A stretch of 45,704 bases of DNA from an uncultured Eubacteriales bacterium (GTDB lineage: Bacteria; Bacillota; Clostridia; Oscillospirales; Oscillospiraceae). The DNA is taken from assembly GCA_900547405.1 (NCBI GenBank), contig URGL01000011.1:1-45704 (forward strand), written 5' to 3'. This document shows positions 24,972-32,295 of this stretch, one piece after another. Below the pieces are notes generated by a model. That model saw only the letters and a program-made list of their open reading frames with translations. It searched no databases and was not told where the DNA came from. The position numbers and the translations under genes were made by a program. Position 1 is the stretch's first letter. Each line of letters opens with the position of its first letter.

Positions 24972-25427
24972 ATGGAACGTTCGTCCAGGCTCCGCAGGAG
25001 CTTTTTGTTCGGGCTTTATTGTGCCTGCATGCTGTGGCTGCTCTTCGGTCGGTGGCCAAATCCCCGGGCCATTCCCTTTGGGGAGTATCTGAGTACCCAC
25101 CTGAATGTAATGCCCTTTCGCACCATCCGTCTGTTTGGGCGGCTGCTGGTGCCGCCGGTGCGGCACTATTTTGTGCGTGCTGCCCTAAGAAATTTGCTGG
25201 GGAATATTTTTCTTTTTGTGCCGCTTGGGTATTTTCTACCGGATCTTTGCCCACGGCTGCGGAAATTCTGGGTCACCTTTTTGTCGGCCACGATCATTGT
25301 CGCTGTGGTGGAGCTGACCCAGCTGGTGTTGATGGTGGGCACCTGCGACATAGACGATCTGATGCTGAATGTGCTGGGGGCATCCATGGGTTACGGACTG
25401 TATCGGCTGACGAATAGAAACGGATAA
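24972..25427 (+). CDS. VanZ-like membrane protein
   Basis: 151-aa integral membrane protein with about four hydrophobic segments. It has the VanZ family marks: an N-terminal LLFGRWP, GNIFLFVPLGYFLP in the middle, and VELTQLVL with CDIDDLMLNVLGASMGY at the end. VanZ proteins are linked to low-level teicoplanin tolerance, but most chromosomal homologues have no proven role. The start at 24972 has AAAGGAGGGCGG upstream; a longer in-frame start at 24807 begins within the tRNA leader and is rejected. It probably shares a transcript with spoVAC, 50 bases downstream. Confidence 0.88.
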   Translation: MERSSRLRRSFLFGLYCACMLWLLFGRWPNPRAIPFGEYLSTHLNVMPFRTIRLFGRLLVPPVRHYFVRAALRNLLGNIFLFVPLGYFLPDLCPRLRKFWVTFLSATIIVAVVELTQLVLMVGTCDIDDLMLNVLGASMGYGLYRLTNRNG

Positions 25428-25477
25428 CCCCGTATCTTTTCCCGGAATTCTGGAAATACTACCCTCCGGGAGGGATC

Positions 25478-25918
25478 ATGATGACGCAAAAGCAATATGC
25501 CAAGCTGGTGAAGCAGATCAGTCCTCCGTCGCCGGTGGGGAAGGACTGCCTGCTGGCCTTCCTGGTGGGGGGCCTGATCTGCACCCTGGGCCAAGGGCTG
25601 ACGGAACTGTACGCATCCGCGCTGGACAAGCAGAGCGCCGCCACAGCGGCCTCTATGACACTGGTGGCCCTGTCGGCCCTGCTGACGGGACTGAGCCTTT
25701 ACGATGACATTGCAAAAGCCGCCGGAGCGGGGACGTTGGTGCCTATTACGGGCTTTGCCAACGCCATCTCCGCTCCGGCGGTGGAGTTTAGGACTGAGGG
25801 CTTCATCCTGGGGGTGGGGGCCAGGATGTTCACCATTGCCGGGCCTGTCATCGTCTATGGTCTCAGCGCCTCGGTGGTGTATGGTATCATCTATTATCTG
25901 GCTACCGTTGGGGTGTAA
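25478..25918 (+). CDS. spoVAC: Stage V sporulation protein AC (SpoVAC)
   Basis: 146-aa membrane protein of the SpoVAC/SpoVAEb family, part of the inner-membrane channel that moves dipicolinic acid into the spore and out during germination. Matches to the B. subtilis protein are clear: AFLVGGLICTLGQGL (residues 28-42), ALLTGLSLYDDIAKAAGAG, and VPITGFANAISAPAVEF. About four membrane segments are seen. GGAGGGATC precedes the start. No spoVAD or spoVAE follows, so this copy stands alone; a full spoVA operon may lie elsewhere. It indicates a sporulating ancestry. Confidence 0.92.
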   Translation: MMTQKQYAKLVKQISPPSPVGKDCLLAFLVGGLICTLGQGLTELYASALDKQSAATAASMTLVALSALLTGLSLYDDIAKAAGAGTLVPITGFANAISAPAVEFRTEGFILGVGARMFTIAGPVIVYGLSASVVYGIIYYLATVGV

Positions 25919-25923
25919 CGGTT

Positions 25924-25950
25924 GGGGCGGCGATCCGCCGCCCGCTTTTT
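25924..25950 (+). terminator. Terminator after spoVAC
   Basis: An 8-bp GC stem (25925-25932 with 25936-25943) with a 3-nt loop, then GC and TTTTT. It also separates this transcript from the convergent 38-aa gene. Confidence 0.85.
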
Positions 25951-25953
25951 GAT

Positions 25954-26070
25954 TTATTTGCTGAGTTTGTTCAAAACCGCTACGGCGATCACGAGAATAC
26001 CGATGACAGCGAAAACACCCAGCATCCCTTTGCCCAGCATAGGCAGGGTCACGGAGAAGGATTCCAGCAT
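25954..26070 (-). CDS. 38-aa single-span protein next to the decarboxylase beta subunit
   Basis: Tiny open frame beginning MLESFSVTLPMLGKGMLG and ending VLNKLSK, with one hydrophobic span (about residues 14-34). GGAGGTGG precedes the ATG and overlaps the end of the upstream beta-subunit gene, so translation looks coupled. Its place and topology recall the small gamma (OadG/GcdC) subunit of sodium-pumping decarboxylases, but it lacks the soluble tail. It may be a minimal anchor or stabiliser. The family link is inferred from position only. Confidence 0.7.
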   Translation of the reverse strand: MLESFSVTLPMLGKGMLGVFAVIGILVIAVAVLNKLSK

Positions 26071-26083
26071 TGTTTCCACCTCC

Positions 26084-27196
26084 TTACCGGCCCATGAGAG
26101 CCAGGATCAGGCCGCCGGCTACCACAGAGGCAATCTGACCGGAGACGTTGACACTGATGGAATACATCAGCAGGAAATTCTGATTGTCCTCCTTCAGGCC
26201 CATCTGGTTCACCACCCGGCCGCTCATGGGAAAGGCGGAGATACCGGCGGCTCCGATCATGGGATTCACCTTTTTCCCCTCGGGGAGGAACAGATTCAGG
26301 AGCTTGGCGAAGAGTACACCGCCTACGGTGTCACCCACGAAGGCCACCAGGCCCAGGGCCAGAATCAGCAAAGTGTCCGGCCGGACGAATTGCTCCGCCG
26401 TCATCTGGCAGGCTACGGTGAGGCCCAGGATGATGGTGATCAGGTTTGCCAGGGCCGTCTGGGCGGTTTGGCTCAGGGAGTCCAGCACGCCGCACTCCCG
26501 CAGCAGGTTTCCGAACATGAGGAAGCCTACCAATGCCACGCTGGCCGGTGCGGCCAGACCGGATACGATGGTGACAATAATGGGAAAGAGAATGCGAGTG
26601 AGCTTACTCACATTGCCCTTGGTGTAGGGCATGCGGATAAGCCGCTCTTTTTTTGTGGTCACCAGCCGGATCACCGGGGGCTGCACGATGGGCACCAGGG
26701 CCATATAGCTGTAGGCGGCTACCATAATGGCCCCCAAATATTTAGAGCCCAGGGTATTGGCTACGAAGATGGCGGTGGGGCCGTCGGCGGCGCCGATAAC
26801 GGCAATGGAGGCGGCGTCCTTCAGGTCAAAGAAGAGCCCCGCCAGACATAGGGTCAGGAAAATGCCGAACTGGGCCGCCGCCCCAAAGAGCAGCAGCCAG
26901 GGCTTCTCCAGCAGGGGCCCAAAGTCGATCATGGCTCCGATGCCGATGAAGAGCAGCAGGGGGAAAAGCTCATTGGAAAAGCCCGCGGCAAAGAGCACGT
27001 TCAGGGGCCCTTCCACCAGCCCCTGGGTCACGGCTCCGGAGAAGGGGAGATTTACAAGAATGGCTCCGAAGCCCATGGGCAGCAGCAGACCGGGCTCCAT
27101 CTTTTTGCCGATGGCCAGGTAGATGAGCAGTCCTCCGATGGCCCACATGAGGACCATTTGCCAGGTGAGAGCTTGCAGGTTTGTGAGTAGGTTCAT
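26084..27196 (-). CDS. Sodium ion-translocating decarboxylase, beta subunit (OadB/GcdB family)
   Basis: 370-aa polytopic membrane protein with about ten hydrophobic segments. It carries family signatures: LFIGIGAMIDFGPL (residues near 82-95), GAADGPTAIFVA near 137, and GDTVGGVLFAKLLN near 288. In complete pumps it couples biotin-carboxyl decarboxylation to sodium export. No alpha (carboxyltransferase) or biotin-carrier gene is present here, so it must work with subunits encoded elsewhere or serve another role. It has its own promoter and a long structured leader (27197-27363). Confidence 0.92.
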   Translation of the reverse strand: MNLLTNLQALTWQMVLMWAIGGLLIYLAIGKKMEPGLLLPMGFGAILVNLPFSGAVTQGLVEGPLNVLFAAGFSNELFPLLLFIGIGAMIDFGPLLEKPWLLLFGAAAQFGIFLTLCLAGLFFDLKDAASIAVIGAADGPTAIFVANTLGSKYLGAIMVAAYSYMALVPIVQPPVIRLVTTKKERLIRMPYTKGNVSKLTRILFPIIVTIVSGLAAPASVALVGFLMFGNLLRECGVLDSLSQTAQTALANLITIILGLTVACQMTAEQFVRPDTLLILALGLVAFVGDTVGGVLFAKLLNLFLPEGKKVNPMIGAAGISAFPMSGRVVNQMGLKEDNQNFLLMYSISVNVSGQIASVVAGGLILALMGR

Positions 27197-27199
27197 ATG

Positions 27200-27363
27200 T
27201 TACCTCCAATTCCGCCGTGTGGAGGTAAAAAAAGAAGACCTCCATCACAGCACGAAAATACTGTGATAAAAGTCTCAAGCTCTCCGCCTGCCCCCGGGCC
27301 CGTGGCCGTGATGACGAGGACAAGCAGTATGCCCAGGCATACCCTTTACTCCCTTTTATCCTT
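27200..27363 (-). promoter_or_regulatory. Structured leader of the oadB-like gene: attenuator plus Shine-Dalgarno-masking hairpin
   Basis: Read on the minus strand: a GTATGC/GCATAC hairpin, then a larger hairpin (arms near 27268-27276 and 27234-27250, with ATCACAG pairing CTGTGAT) followed by CTTCTTTTTTT, an attenuator-like terminator. Next ACCTCC pairs with GGAGGT, the Shine-Dalgarno box itself. A second GGAGGT lies in the 3' arm of the first hairpin and could pair with the same ACCTCC. The two structures are therefore mutually exclusive. The ligand or trigger is unknown. Confidence 0.55.
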
Positions 27364-27369
27364 GGAAAT

Positions 27370-27398
27370 AGTATATGCGGGGAAGGGAAAAAAGTCAA
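27370..27398 (-). promoter_or_regulatory. Promoter of the decarboxylase beta-subunit gene
   Basis: On the minus strand TTGACT, 17 bp, TATACT. Start near 27363, giving a leader of about 165 nt. Confidence 0.8.
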
Positions 27399-27408
27399 GA
27401 GAAAAAAC

Positions 27409-27436
27409 CCTCTCCTTACGAGAGGGTGGACCGGGT
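27409..27436. repeat. Short palindromic repeat, copy B (also terminator-like on the minus strand)
   Basis: CCCTCTCCTTACGAGAGGG hairpin followed by TGGACCGGGTG, matching the first hairpin of the REP-like family. On the minus strand it is followed by TTTTTT. It lies upstream of the promoter at 27370-27398. Confidence 0.6.
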
Positions 27437-27457
27437 GTGGAGGAGATGCCTGACGGA

Positions 27458-28495
27458 TCAGGAGGAGCTCCGGCGATTCACCGGAAAGATCTTCGGCACC
27501 AGCCAGAGGGTGAGCAGAGAGTAGGCTGTCAGCAGAACGAAGAGCATCCCGCCCTTCATCATATCCGGCACCCTTACCCCGGCCCCTTCCAGCCTAGGAA
27601 TCAGCAGCGCGGTGAGGATGCGGATGACGAAAGCGTGGTTGCAGTAGATGGCCAGGGACAGCTTTCCAGCCCTCCGGAAGCAGGGCCGATTCAGGATCCG
27701 GCACAGCAGACTCTCCGGGTCCAGGCAGCTGAGAAGCCACACGGGAGTGGTCATCAGGAAGATATTCCGATAGTCCGCATAGGCGAAAAGGCTTACCAGG
27801 CACAGAAGCCCCAGGATATCAAAGGTCCTCCGGTGACTTCGGAGCCGGTTATACACAGCCGTTGTGGAGAAGCAGTAGGTCAGTACTCCAATACACAGGG
27901 GGGAGAAGGCCCGAAGCAGGGGAATATAGAAGGGCCCCCAGTTTTCCCACAGGTCTACCCCAGACCAGAGGAGGCTCTGGATCATCAGAATGGCTGCCGG
28001 GAAGAGGATGGTCCGGGCCAGCGCTTCCTTCTGCCGCAGCAGAGCGAAGACAAAATATCCGGCGATCAGCAGGGCGGACAGCTGCCACAGGGGATAGTTG
28101 ACGCTGTCGTGGAAGAACATACTGCTTTGCAGCAGCAGCAGGTCCGGGATCTGGTTGTAGATGCTCCGAATCAGCGCCCCAAGACCGGAGAGGGAAGGGG
28201 ACAGAACCAGAGAAACCGCGTCCCGGGCGAAGACATACAGGAAAAACACAGCGCAGGAGAAGAAATAGTAGGGATAGATCTTTCTGGCGTGGTCCAGGGT
28301 GTAGTCCCAGGCGCTGTAGGCCTCCGATTTTCTTTCGTAGAAGGTCTTCCCAAGAAAAAAGCCGGAGAGAATGAAAAACACCTGCACCGTCACCGTAGGC
28401 CCCGGAGAGACGGACAGGCCGCAGTGAAAAAAGGCGATGACGTAGCTGAGCAGGAGCTTGATGAGATCCAGCGCATAGCTTCTTTGCTGCTTCAT
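27458..28495 (-). CDS. Acyltransferase-3 family membrane protein
   Basis: 345-aa polytopic membrane protein of the OafA/Acyltransferase_3 class. The N-terminus has the family form: YALDLIKLLLSYVIAFFHCG, then VQVFFILSGFFLGKTFY (near residue 45) and an Arg/Lys turn before YPYYFFS. About ten hydrophobic segments follow. Such proteins add acyl groups to cell-surface sugars or lipids. The acceptor here is unknown. The catalytic His is expected in FFHCG. The start has AGGAG in the end of the upstream 77-aa gene; only three bases separate them, indicating one transcript. Confidence 0.85.
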   Translation of the reverse strand: MKQQRSYALDLIKLLLSYVIAFFHCGLSVSPGPTVTVQVFFILSGFFLGKTFYERKSEAYSAWDYTLDHARKIYPYYFFSCAVFFLYVFARDAVSLVLSPSLSGLGALIRSIYNQIPDLLLLQSSMFFHDSVNYPLWQLSALLIAGYFVFALLRQKEALARTILFPAAILMIQSLLWSGVDLWENWGPFYIPLLRAFSPLCIGVLTYCFSTTAVYNRLRSHRRTFDILGLLCLVSLFAYADYRNIFLMTTPVWLLSCLDPESLLCRILNRPCFRRAGKLSLAIYCNHAFVIRILTALLIPRLEGAGVRVPDMMKGGMLFVLLTAYSLLTLWLVPKIFPVNRRSSS

Positions 28496-28498
28496 GGT

Positions 28499-28732
28499 TT
28501 AAAACTCCTGGAGAATTTCTATGATCTGGGCCTCGTAGTCCCCCTCGAAGTCCTCGCTGCGGCCGGCGGTGCGGACGTTGCTCTCTGCCCCCCGCTCCGG
28601 GGCCGGGTATTCCCAGATGTGGTAGCTGAGTCCCCGATGGTTGAAGGTGATGCTGCCGCAGTCGTTGTCTTCTACGTAAGTAAAGGGCATATTTTTTTGG
28701 CGCATATAGTCCTGGATGGCAGTCAGACGCAT
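28499..28732 (-). CDS. 77-aa protein of unknown function
   Basis: Small soluble protein (MRLTAIQDYMRQ...EILQEF). It reads as an N-terminal helix, then strands (FTYVEDNDCGSITFNHRGL, SYHIWEYP), and an acidic helical end. The start at 28732 is chosen for GGGGAGGA ten bases upstream; longer frames run into the promoter. It precedes the acyltransferase gene by three bases. No family is assigned. Confidence 0.75.
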   Translation of the reverse strand: MRLTAIQDYMRQKNMPFTYVEDNDCGSITFNHRGLSYHIWEYPAPERGAESNVRTAGRSEDFEGDYEAQIIEILQEF

Positions 28733-28763
28733 GGAAAAGGTCCTCCCCAAGTTCGTTTTCTTC

Positions 28764-28792
28764 ATTATACCGTAGTCGCCCCCAAAAGGCAA
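28764..28792 (-). promoter_or_regulatory. Promoter of the 77-aa protein and acyltransferase genes
   Basis: On the minus strand TTGCCT, 17 bp, TATAAT. The -35 box overlaps the region just after the stop of the neighbouring flippase gene. Confidence 0.75.
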
Positions 28793-28795
28793 CGG

Positions 28796-30274
28796 CTATT
28801 TTGCCTGTGTGAATCTACGGAGCCACCGCAGGTCCTCTCCTTTCAGCACCCCTGTCAGATACAGGCTGCTGAAAAACACCGGAACAAAGGCGGCACAGGA
28901 AAGGATCGGTTCCGGGACCTTGCCGCAGAGCCAGACGGAAGCGATGGCGCAGGTCAGAGTCCATAGGGGGATATAGGCACAAAGGTTCTGCCCCGTGATG
29001 CGCAGCAGGTGGCGGAGACTCAGAAAGAAATTCAGAGCATGGGTGAGAAAGAAGCTGACAAAATAGCCCTTCAGCCCCCAGACAGGCAACAGAAAGTAGA
29101 GTCCGATCACATCCAGGATGTTTGTCAGGATGTTGAACCGGACGGCCATGTGCTGCTGGCCCAGGCCTTTGGTCATGGCATCGGTAATGGCATCGCAGTA
29201 GAGCATTGGGGCCAGGGGCGCAAAGAGCTTCAGAAGATTCCCTGCCTCCGGGTTGCTGTAGAGCCTTAGGCACAGGGCATTGCCGCCGAGAAACAGGAGC
29301 CCGCCGAAGCAGACTCCGTAGAGAAGGGACAGCTTCAGGCTCCGGTGGAGCAGATAGGCGATCCGCTTCTCCCCGCCGCCGCAGTGGCACCGGGCCAGCT
29401 CCGGGATCAGCAGCTCTGACAGGCCGAAGAGAATGCAGGCGGGAAACATGAGCACCGGAAAGACCATGCCTGTGACCCGGCCAAAGGCCCCCAGAGGGTC
29501 CGCGGTTGCCAGTGCCAGCCGCTTGGGCACCATCAGATTTTCCAGGGTGCTGAGGCCGCCTTTGCAGGTGTCCGCAATAGCCAGTGGCAGAGCAGCCCGG
29601 AGGATCCGCCGCCCTATGGGGATGGAGGCATCCACCGGATTCCTCTCCCGCCGGTATAGGAGCCCCAGCAGGCTCAGGGTCAGCAGGCTTCCCATGGCGC
29701 TGCCGAAGATCACGCTGCGGCAGGCCCGCTCCGGGTCAGACCCGGCCCAGAGGGCCAGACAGAGGACGGTAACGCCCATGGAGAATATCTGCTCCCCAAT
29801 CTCTACCGCCGCCAGTACGCCGATGCGGTTTTCCCCTGTAAAGTACCCCGTCAGCAGGGCGCAGAGGCAGGTAATGGGCAAGAAGCAGGAGAACAGCCGT
29901 AAGGCACCGATGATACCTGTGTTGCCGATCCAGTTCCGGGCAATGGCCGGGGCGAAGACCCACAGGAGCCCCCCAACGGCAGCGGAGCACACCAGACTGT
30001 AGCGCAGGCACCCGGAAAGGACCCGGTTTACTCCCCGGCGGCCCCTGCGCCCCAGCTCCTCTGCCGTCAGATACATGGCGGCGGTGCGGATGCCGCCGAT
30101 GCCGGCAATCATGGCCAGGCTCCCGACGGACATGGTCAGCTGCAGCAGCCCAAGGCCCTGCTCCCCGATCCGCCGGGAGAGATAGACTCCGAAGACCGTC
30201 CCGGCAAACCGCAGCAGCAGATTCACGCCCGTCAGCAGCATGGCCCGGTGGGCAAGCTTCGTTGTTCGCTTCAA
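28796..30274 (-). CDS. SpoVB/MATE-like polysaccharide flippase
   Basis: 492-aa membrane protein of the MVF/MATE superfamily, with about 14 hydrophobic segments as in SpoVB, MurJ and Wzx. The N-terminal GVNLLLRFAGTVFGVYLSRRIGEQGLGL (read in parts) is typical of SpoVB-like lipid flippases. It probably moves a lipid-linked glycan, in sporulation cortex or surface polymer synthesis. The start is TTG at 30274, with AGGGGTG upstream that lies inside the 3' arm of the hairpin at 30283-30316. ATG at residue 12 would lose the basic N-terminus and is less likely. Confidence 0.85.
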   Translation of the reverse strand: MKRTTKLAHRAMLLTGVNLLLRFAGTVFGVYLSRRIGEQGLGLLQLTMSVGSLAMIAGIGGIRTAAMYLTAEELGRRGRRGVNRVLSGCLRYSLVCSAAVGGLLWVFAPAIARNWIGNTGIIGALRLFSCFLPITCLCALLTGYFTGENRIGVLAAVEIGEQIFSMGVTVLCLALWAGSDPERACRSVIFGSAMGSLLTLSLLGLLYRRERNPVDASIPIGRRILRAALPLAIADTCKGGLSTLENLMVPKRLALATADPLGAFGRVTGMVFPVLMFPACILFGLSELLIPELARCHCGGGEKRIAYLLHRSLKLSLLYGVCFGGLLFLGGNALCLRLYSNPEAGNLLKLFAPLAPMLYCDAITDAMTKGLGQQHMAVRFNILTNILDVIGLYFLLPVWGLKGYFVSFFLTHALNFFLSLRHLLRITGQNLCAYIPLWTLTCAIASVWLCGKVPEPILSCAAFVPVFFSSLYLTGVLKGEDLRWLRRFTQAK

Positions 30275-30316
30275 AAAATCACCCCTTGTCCACAGCCTAT
30301 GCGGACAAGGGGTGAG
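30275..30316 (-). terminator. Terminator after nth, overlapping the flippase Shine-Dalgarno box
   Basis: On the minus strand ACCCCTTGTCC, 11-nt loop, GGACAAGGGGT, then GATTTTTT. An 11-bp perfect stem. The T run ends at the TTG start of the next gene. Confidence 0.75.
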
Positions 30317-30328
30317 ATAGAAACGGGG

Positions 30329-30964
30329 TCATTCTTTTTGCCCGGTCATCTCCGGGCAAAATAGGGCCAATGGGCACTGTCCGCACTTGGGATTTCGAGC
30401 GGTGCAGATCTCACGGCCAAACAGGACGATTCGGTGGCAGAAATCGCTGCTTTCTTCCGGCGGCAGGATAGCCCGGAGCTGCTTTTCCACCTTCTCCGGC
30501 TCCTTGCCCTGGCTCAGGCCCAGCCGACCGCAGATGCGGATACAGTGGGTGTCGCAGACCACGCTGCCGGGCACGCCGTAGATGTCCCCCAGCAGCAGGT
30601 TGGCGGTTTTTCGCCCCACTCCGGGGAGCTTTAAGAGCTCCTCCATGGTGCCGGGGACCTTCCCGCCGTAGTCACGCAGGAGCATCTGGCAGGCCAGCAC
30701 AATATCCCGGGCCTTGTGCTTATAAAAGCCGCAGGAGCGGACATAGTTCTCCACATCCGCAATGGGTGCTGCCGCCATGGCTTCCAGAGTGGGGTAGGCG
30801 GCGAAGAGGGCCGGGGTCACCTGGTTTACCCGGGCATCGGTGCACTGGGCCGATAGGCGGACGGCGATCATCAGCTCGTAGTCCTTGCGGTAGTGCAGGG
30901 CGCAGAGGGACTGGGGATATTTTTCCTCCAGGATGCGGAGAATATCATCTAAATGTGCGTTCAT
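30329..30964 (-). CDS. nth: Endonuclease III (DNA glycosylase/AP lyase)
   Basis: 211-aa base-excision repair enzyme acting on oxidised pyrimidines. The helix-hairpin-helix LLKLPGVGRKTANLLL holds the catalytic Lys. The catalytic Asp follows in VCDTHCIR. The C-terminal 4Fe-4S site has the exact C-x6-C-x2-C-x5-C spacing (CTARNPKCGQCPLALFC). Length and layout match E. coli Nth. AAAGGATC precedes the start. It lies between the sigma-like gene and the flippase; a REP-like repeat separates it from the former. Confidence 0.96.
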   Translation of the reverse strand: MNAHLDDILRILEEKYPQSLCALHYRKDYELMIAVRLSAQCTDARVNQVTPALFAAYPTLEAMAAAPIADVENYVRSCGFYKHKARDIVLACQMLLRDYGGKVPGTMEELLKLPGVGRKTANLLLGDIYGVPGSVVCDTHCIRICGRLGLSQGKEPEKVEKQLRAILPPEESSDFCHRIVLFGREICTARNPKCGQCPLALFCPEMTGQKE

Positions 30965-30987
30965 AGGAGTTGATCCTTTCTTAAAAA

Positions 30988-31111
30988 CCTTCCCCTGGGG
31001 GAAGGTGGCTCGGCGCAGCCGAGACGGAAGAGGGGCGGTACCAGGTCAGACCCCGTCCCGCCCCACACCCGTCAGGGCCTTTGGCCCTGCCACCCTCTCC
31101 CAGGAGAGGGT
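30988..31111. repeat. REP-like repeat, copy C: two head-to-head units
   Basis: The left unit is CTTCCCCTGGGGGAAGG, TGG, hairpin CTCGGCGCAGCCGAG, ACGGAAGAGGGGCGG. The right unit is the inverse: CCGCCCCACACCCGTC, hairpin AGGGCCTTTGGCCCT, GCCA, CCCTCTCCCAGGAGAGGG. Each unit is two hairpins plus a GACGG..G.GGGGCGG tail. The right unit runs into the coding end of the gene ending at 31072. Confidence 0.8.
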
Positions 31112-32010
31112 AGAGATTCCGCAGCCACGCTCATCGGCACCCAGGCGGTGTCGTTTCCACCCTTGGCTTTATTGAGCTTCATGACCAGCACGCCCATGGC
31201 GATCAGCAGCACCAGGCCCAGAAGGGCCGCGATGACCGCCAATACCCGGATCAGGCCGGACTCGTCCTTCTTCTCCGCCGGGTAGGCCGGGTAGGCCTGG
31301 GCGGGACGTTCCTGGGGCTGCTGGCTCTGCCGGGGTTGGGCGGGGGGGCGGCGCTGGGGCTGAGGCAGCAGAGAATAGACTACCAGCTGGGCCTTCTCCG
31401 GGGCCGGGTTCAGGAGCATCCGGGTCCGCAGCAGGGCAGGCAGGGAATTGGCCTGGGTGAACTTCACCCCCTGGTCCGCGTAGCGCTTCATCTGCTTCAG
31501 CACCGCCGACTGGGCGCTCTGGATCTGCTCTCTCACCGTCTCCTCCGGCACGCCGGTGAGGCCGGCAATGCCCTTGGGAGGCAGTCCTCCCAGACTGTAG
31601 AGGTACAGGTTCAGCCGCATATCCTCCGGCAGCAGATCCGTCAGCATCTCCGCCACCTTGGCGGTCTCCGCCTTGTTCAGCTCCATGCCGGGGAAGGAAT
31701 AGTTTACCTGCTGGCTGCTTTCGCCGCTCTGGCCGGTTTCCCGCAGGGTGGCCCGGACCCGCATACACCGCACGGCGGTCAGGCGGCCCAGCCAGGTGAA
31801 GAATTCCTCGGGATTTTCCAGGGTATCCAGCTTGGCAATGGCGGCCTTCAGCACAACGGCGGTCATCTTGTCCGCGGCCTGGGTACTGGGCAGCAGCTTT
31901 TTGCACTGGTAGTCCACCAGGCCGTAGGCATAGGTCATGAGCCGCTCCATGGCCTCCCGGTTTCCCGTCTGGGCCAGCCGCACCGCCTGGGTCAAAGACT
32001 CTTTATTCAT
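31072..32010 (-). CDS. Sigma-like domain protein with a C-terminal membrane anchor
   Basis: 312-aa protein. Residues 1-175 look like a diverged sigma-70 factor: an all-helical first part (ADKMTAVVLKAAIAKLDTL), then GGLPPKGIAGLTGVPEETVREQIQSA in the position of a region 4 helix-turn-helix. A Pro/Gln/Arg-rich linker (about 210-250) leads to one transmembrane segment (about 258-282). The last 13 residues (LPSPGRGWQGQRP) are encoded by the repeat at 30988-31111, so the original stop has been replaced. A membrane-tethered sigma-like protein is unusual; it may be a regulator or a non-functional relative. Confidence 0.72.
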   Translation of the reverse strand: MNKESLTQAVRLAQTGNREAMERLMTYAYGLVDYQCKKLLPSTQAADKMTAVVLKAAIAKLDTLENPEEFFTWLGRLTAVRCMRVRATLRETGQSGESSQQVNYSFPGMELNKAETAKVAEMLTDLLPEDMRLNLYLYSLGGLPPKGIAGLTGVPEETVREQIQSAQSAVLKQMKRYADQGVKFTQANSLPALLRTRMLLNPAPEKAQLVVYSLLPQPQRRPPAQPRQSQQPQERPAQAYPAYPAEKKDESGLIRVLAVIAALLGLVLLIAMGVLVMKLNKAKGGNDTAWVPMSVAAESLPSPGRGWQGQRP

Positions 32011-32046
32011 AAGGGCATAAGGCTCCTCTCGGTTTCATTTGTTTCC

Positions 32047-32075
32047 ATTTTAACGGATACCGGTGGAAAAAGCAA
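32047..32075 (-). promoter_or_regulatory. Promoter of the sigma-like gene
   Basis: On the minus strand TTGCTT, 17 bp, TAAAAT. The mRNA opens with GAGAGGAG and a three-codon frame (MPL, stop) whose TGA overlaps the real ATG. Confidence 0.65.
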
Positions 32076-32212
32076 GATGTTCAAAAAGAATTAAGAATGG
32101 GCCTGCCTCAGGGAAAACTGTCGAATATCCCCCGGCGTTTTCTCAAGAAATTGTATGGGCTGTCCATTTTCTACAAGTGCAAAAAATTTTTTACCCGCGG
32201 ATATGTTAAGGA

Positions 32213-32240
32213 TTGACAATTCTTTCCCACGTGCTATAAT
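32213..32240 (+). promoter_or_regulatory. Promoter of the iron-type ABC operon
   Basis: TTGACA (32213-32218), 16 bp, TATAAT (32235-32240). A 7-bp hairpin CCCGGTA/TACCGGG (32252-32270) sits in the leader. Confidence 0.85.
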
Positions 32241-32295
32241 GGACCCAGTTCCCCGGTAGGTGATACCGGGATCAATCGGAATGGAGGAATAAAAG

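Noticed and set aside
27200..27363. T-box leader for the decarboxylase gene
   Set aside because: No GGGTGGNACCGCG-type T-box sequence or specifier hairpin could be found.
27197..28966. 589-aa open frame on the plus strand
   Set aside because: Antisense to the acyltransferase and 77-aa genes and crosses two promoters; GC-rich codon bias keeps the frame open.
30988..31111. CRISPR array
   Set aside because: The repeated blocks are palindromes of varying sequence facing each other, without regular spacers or cas genes.
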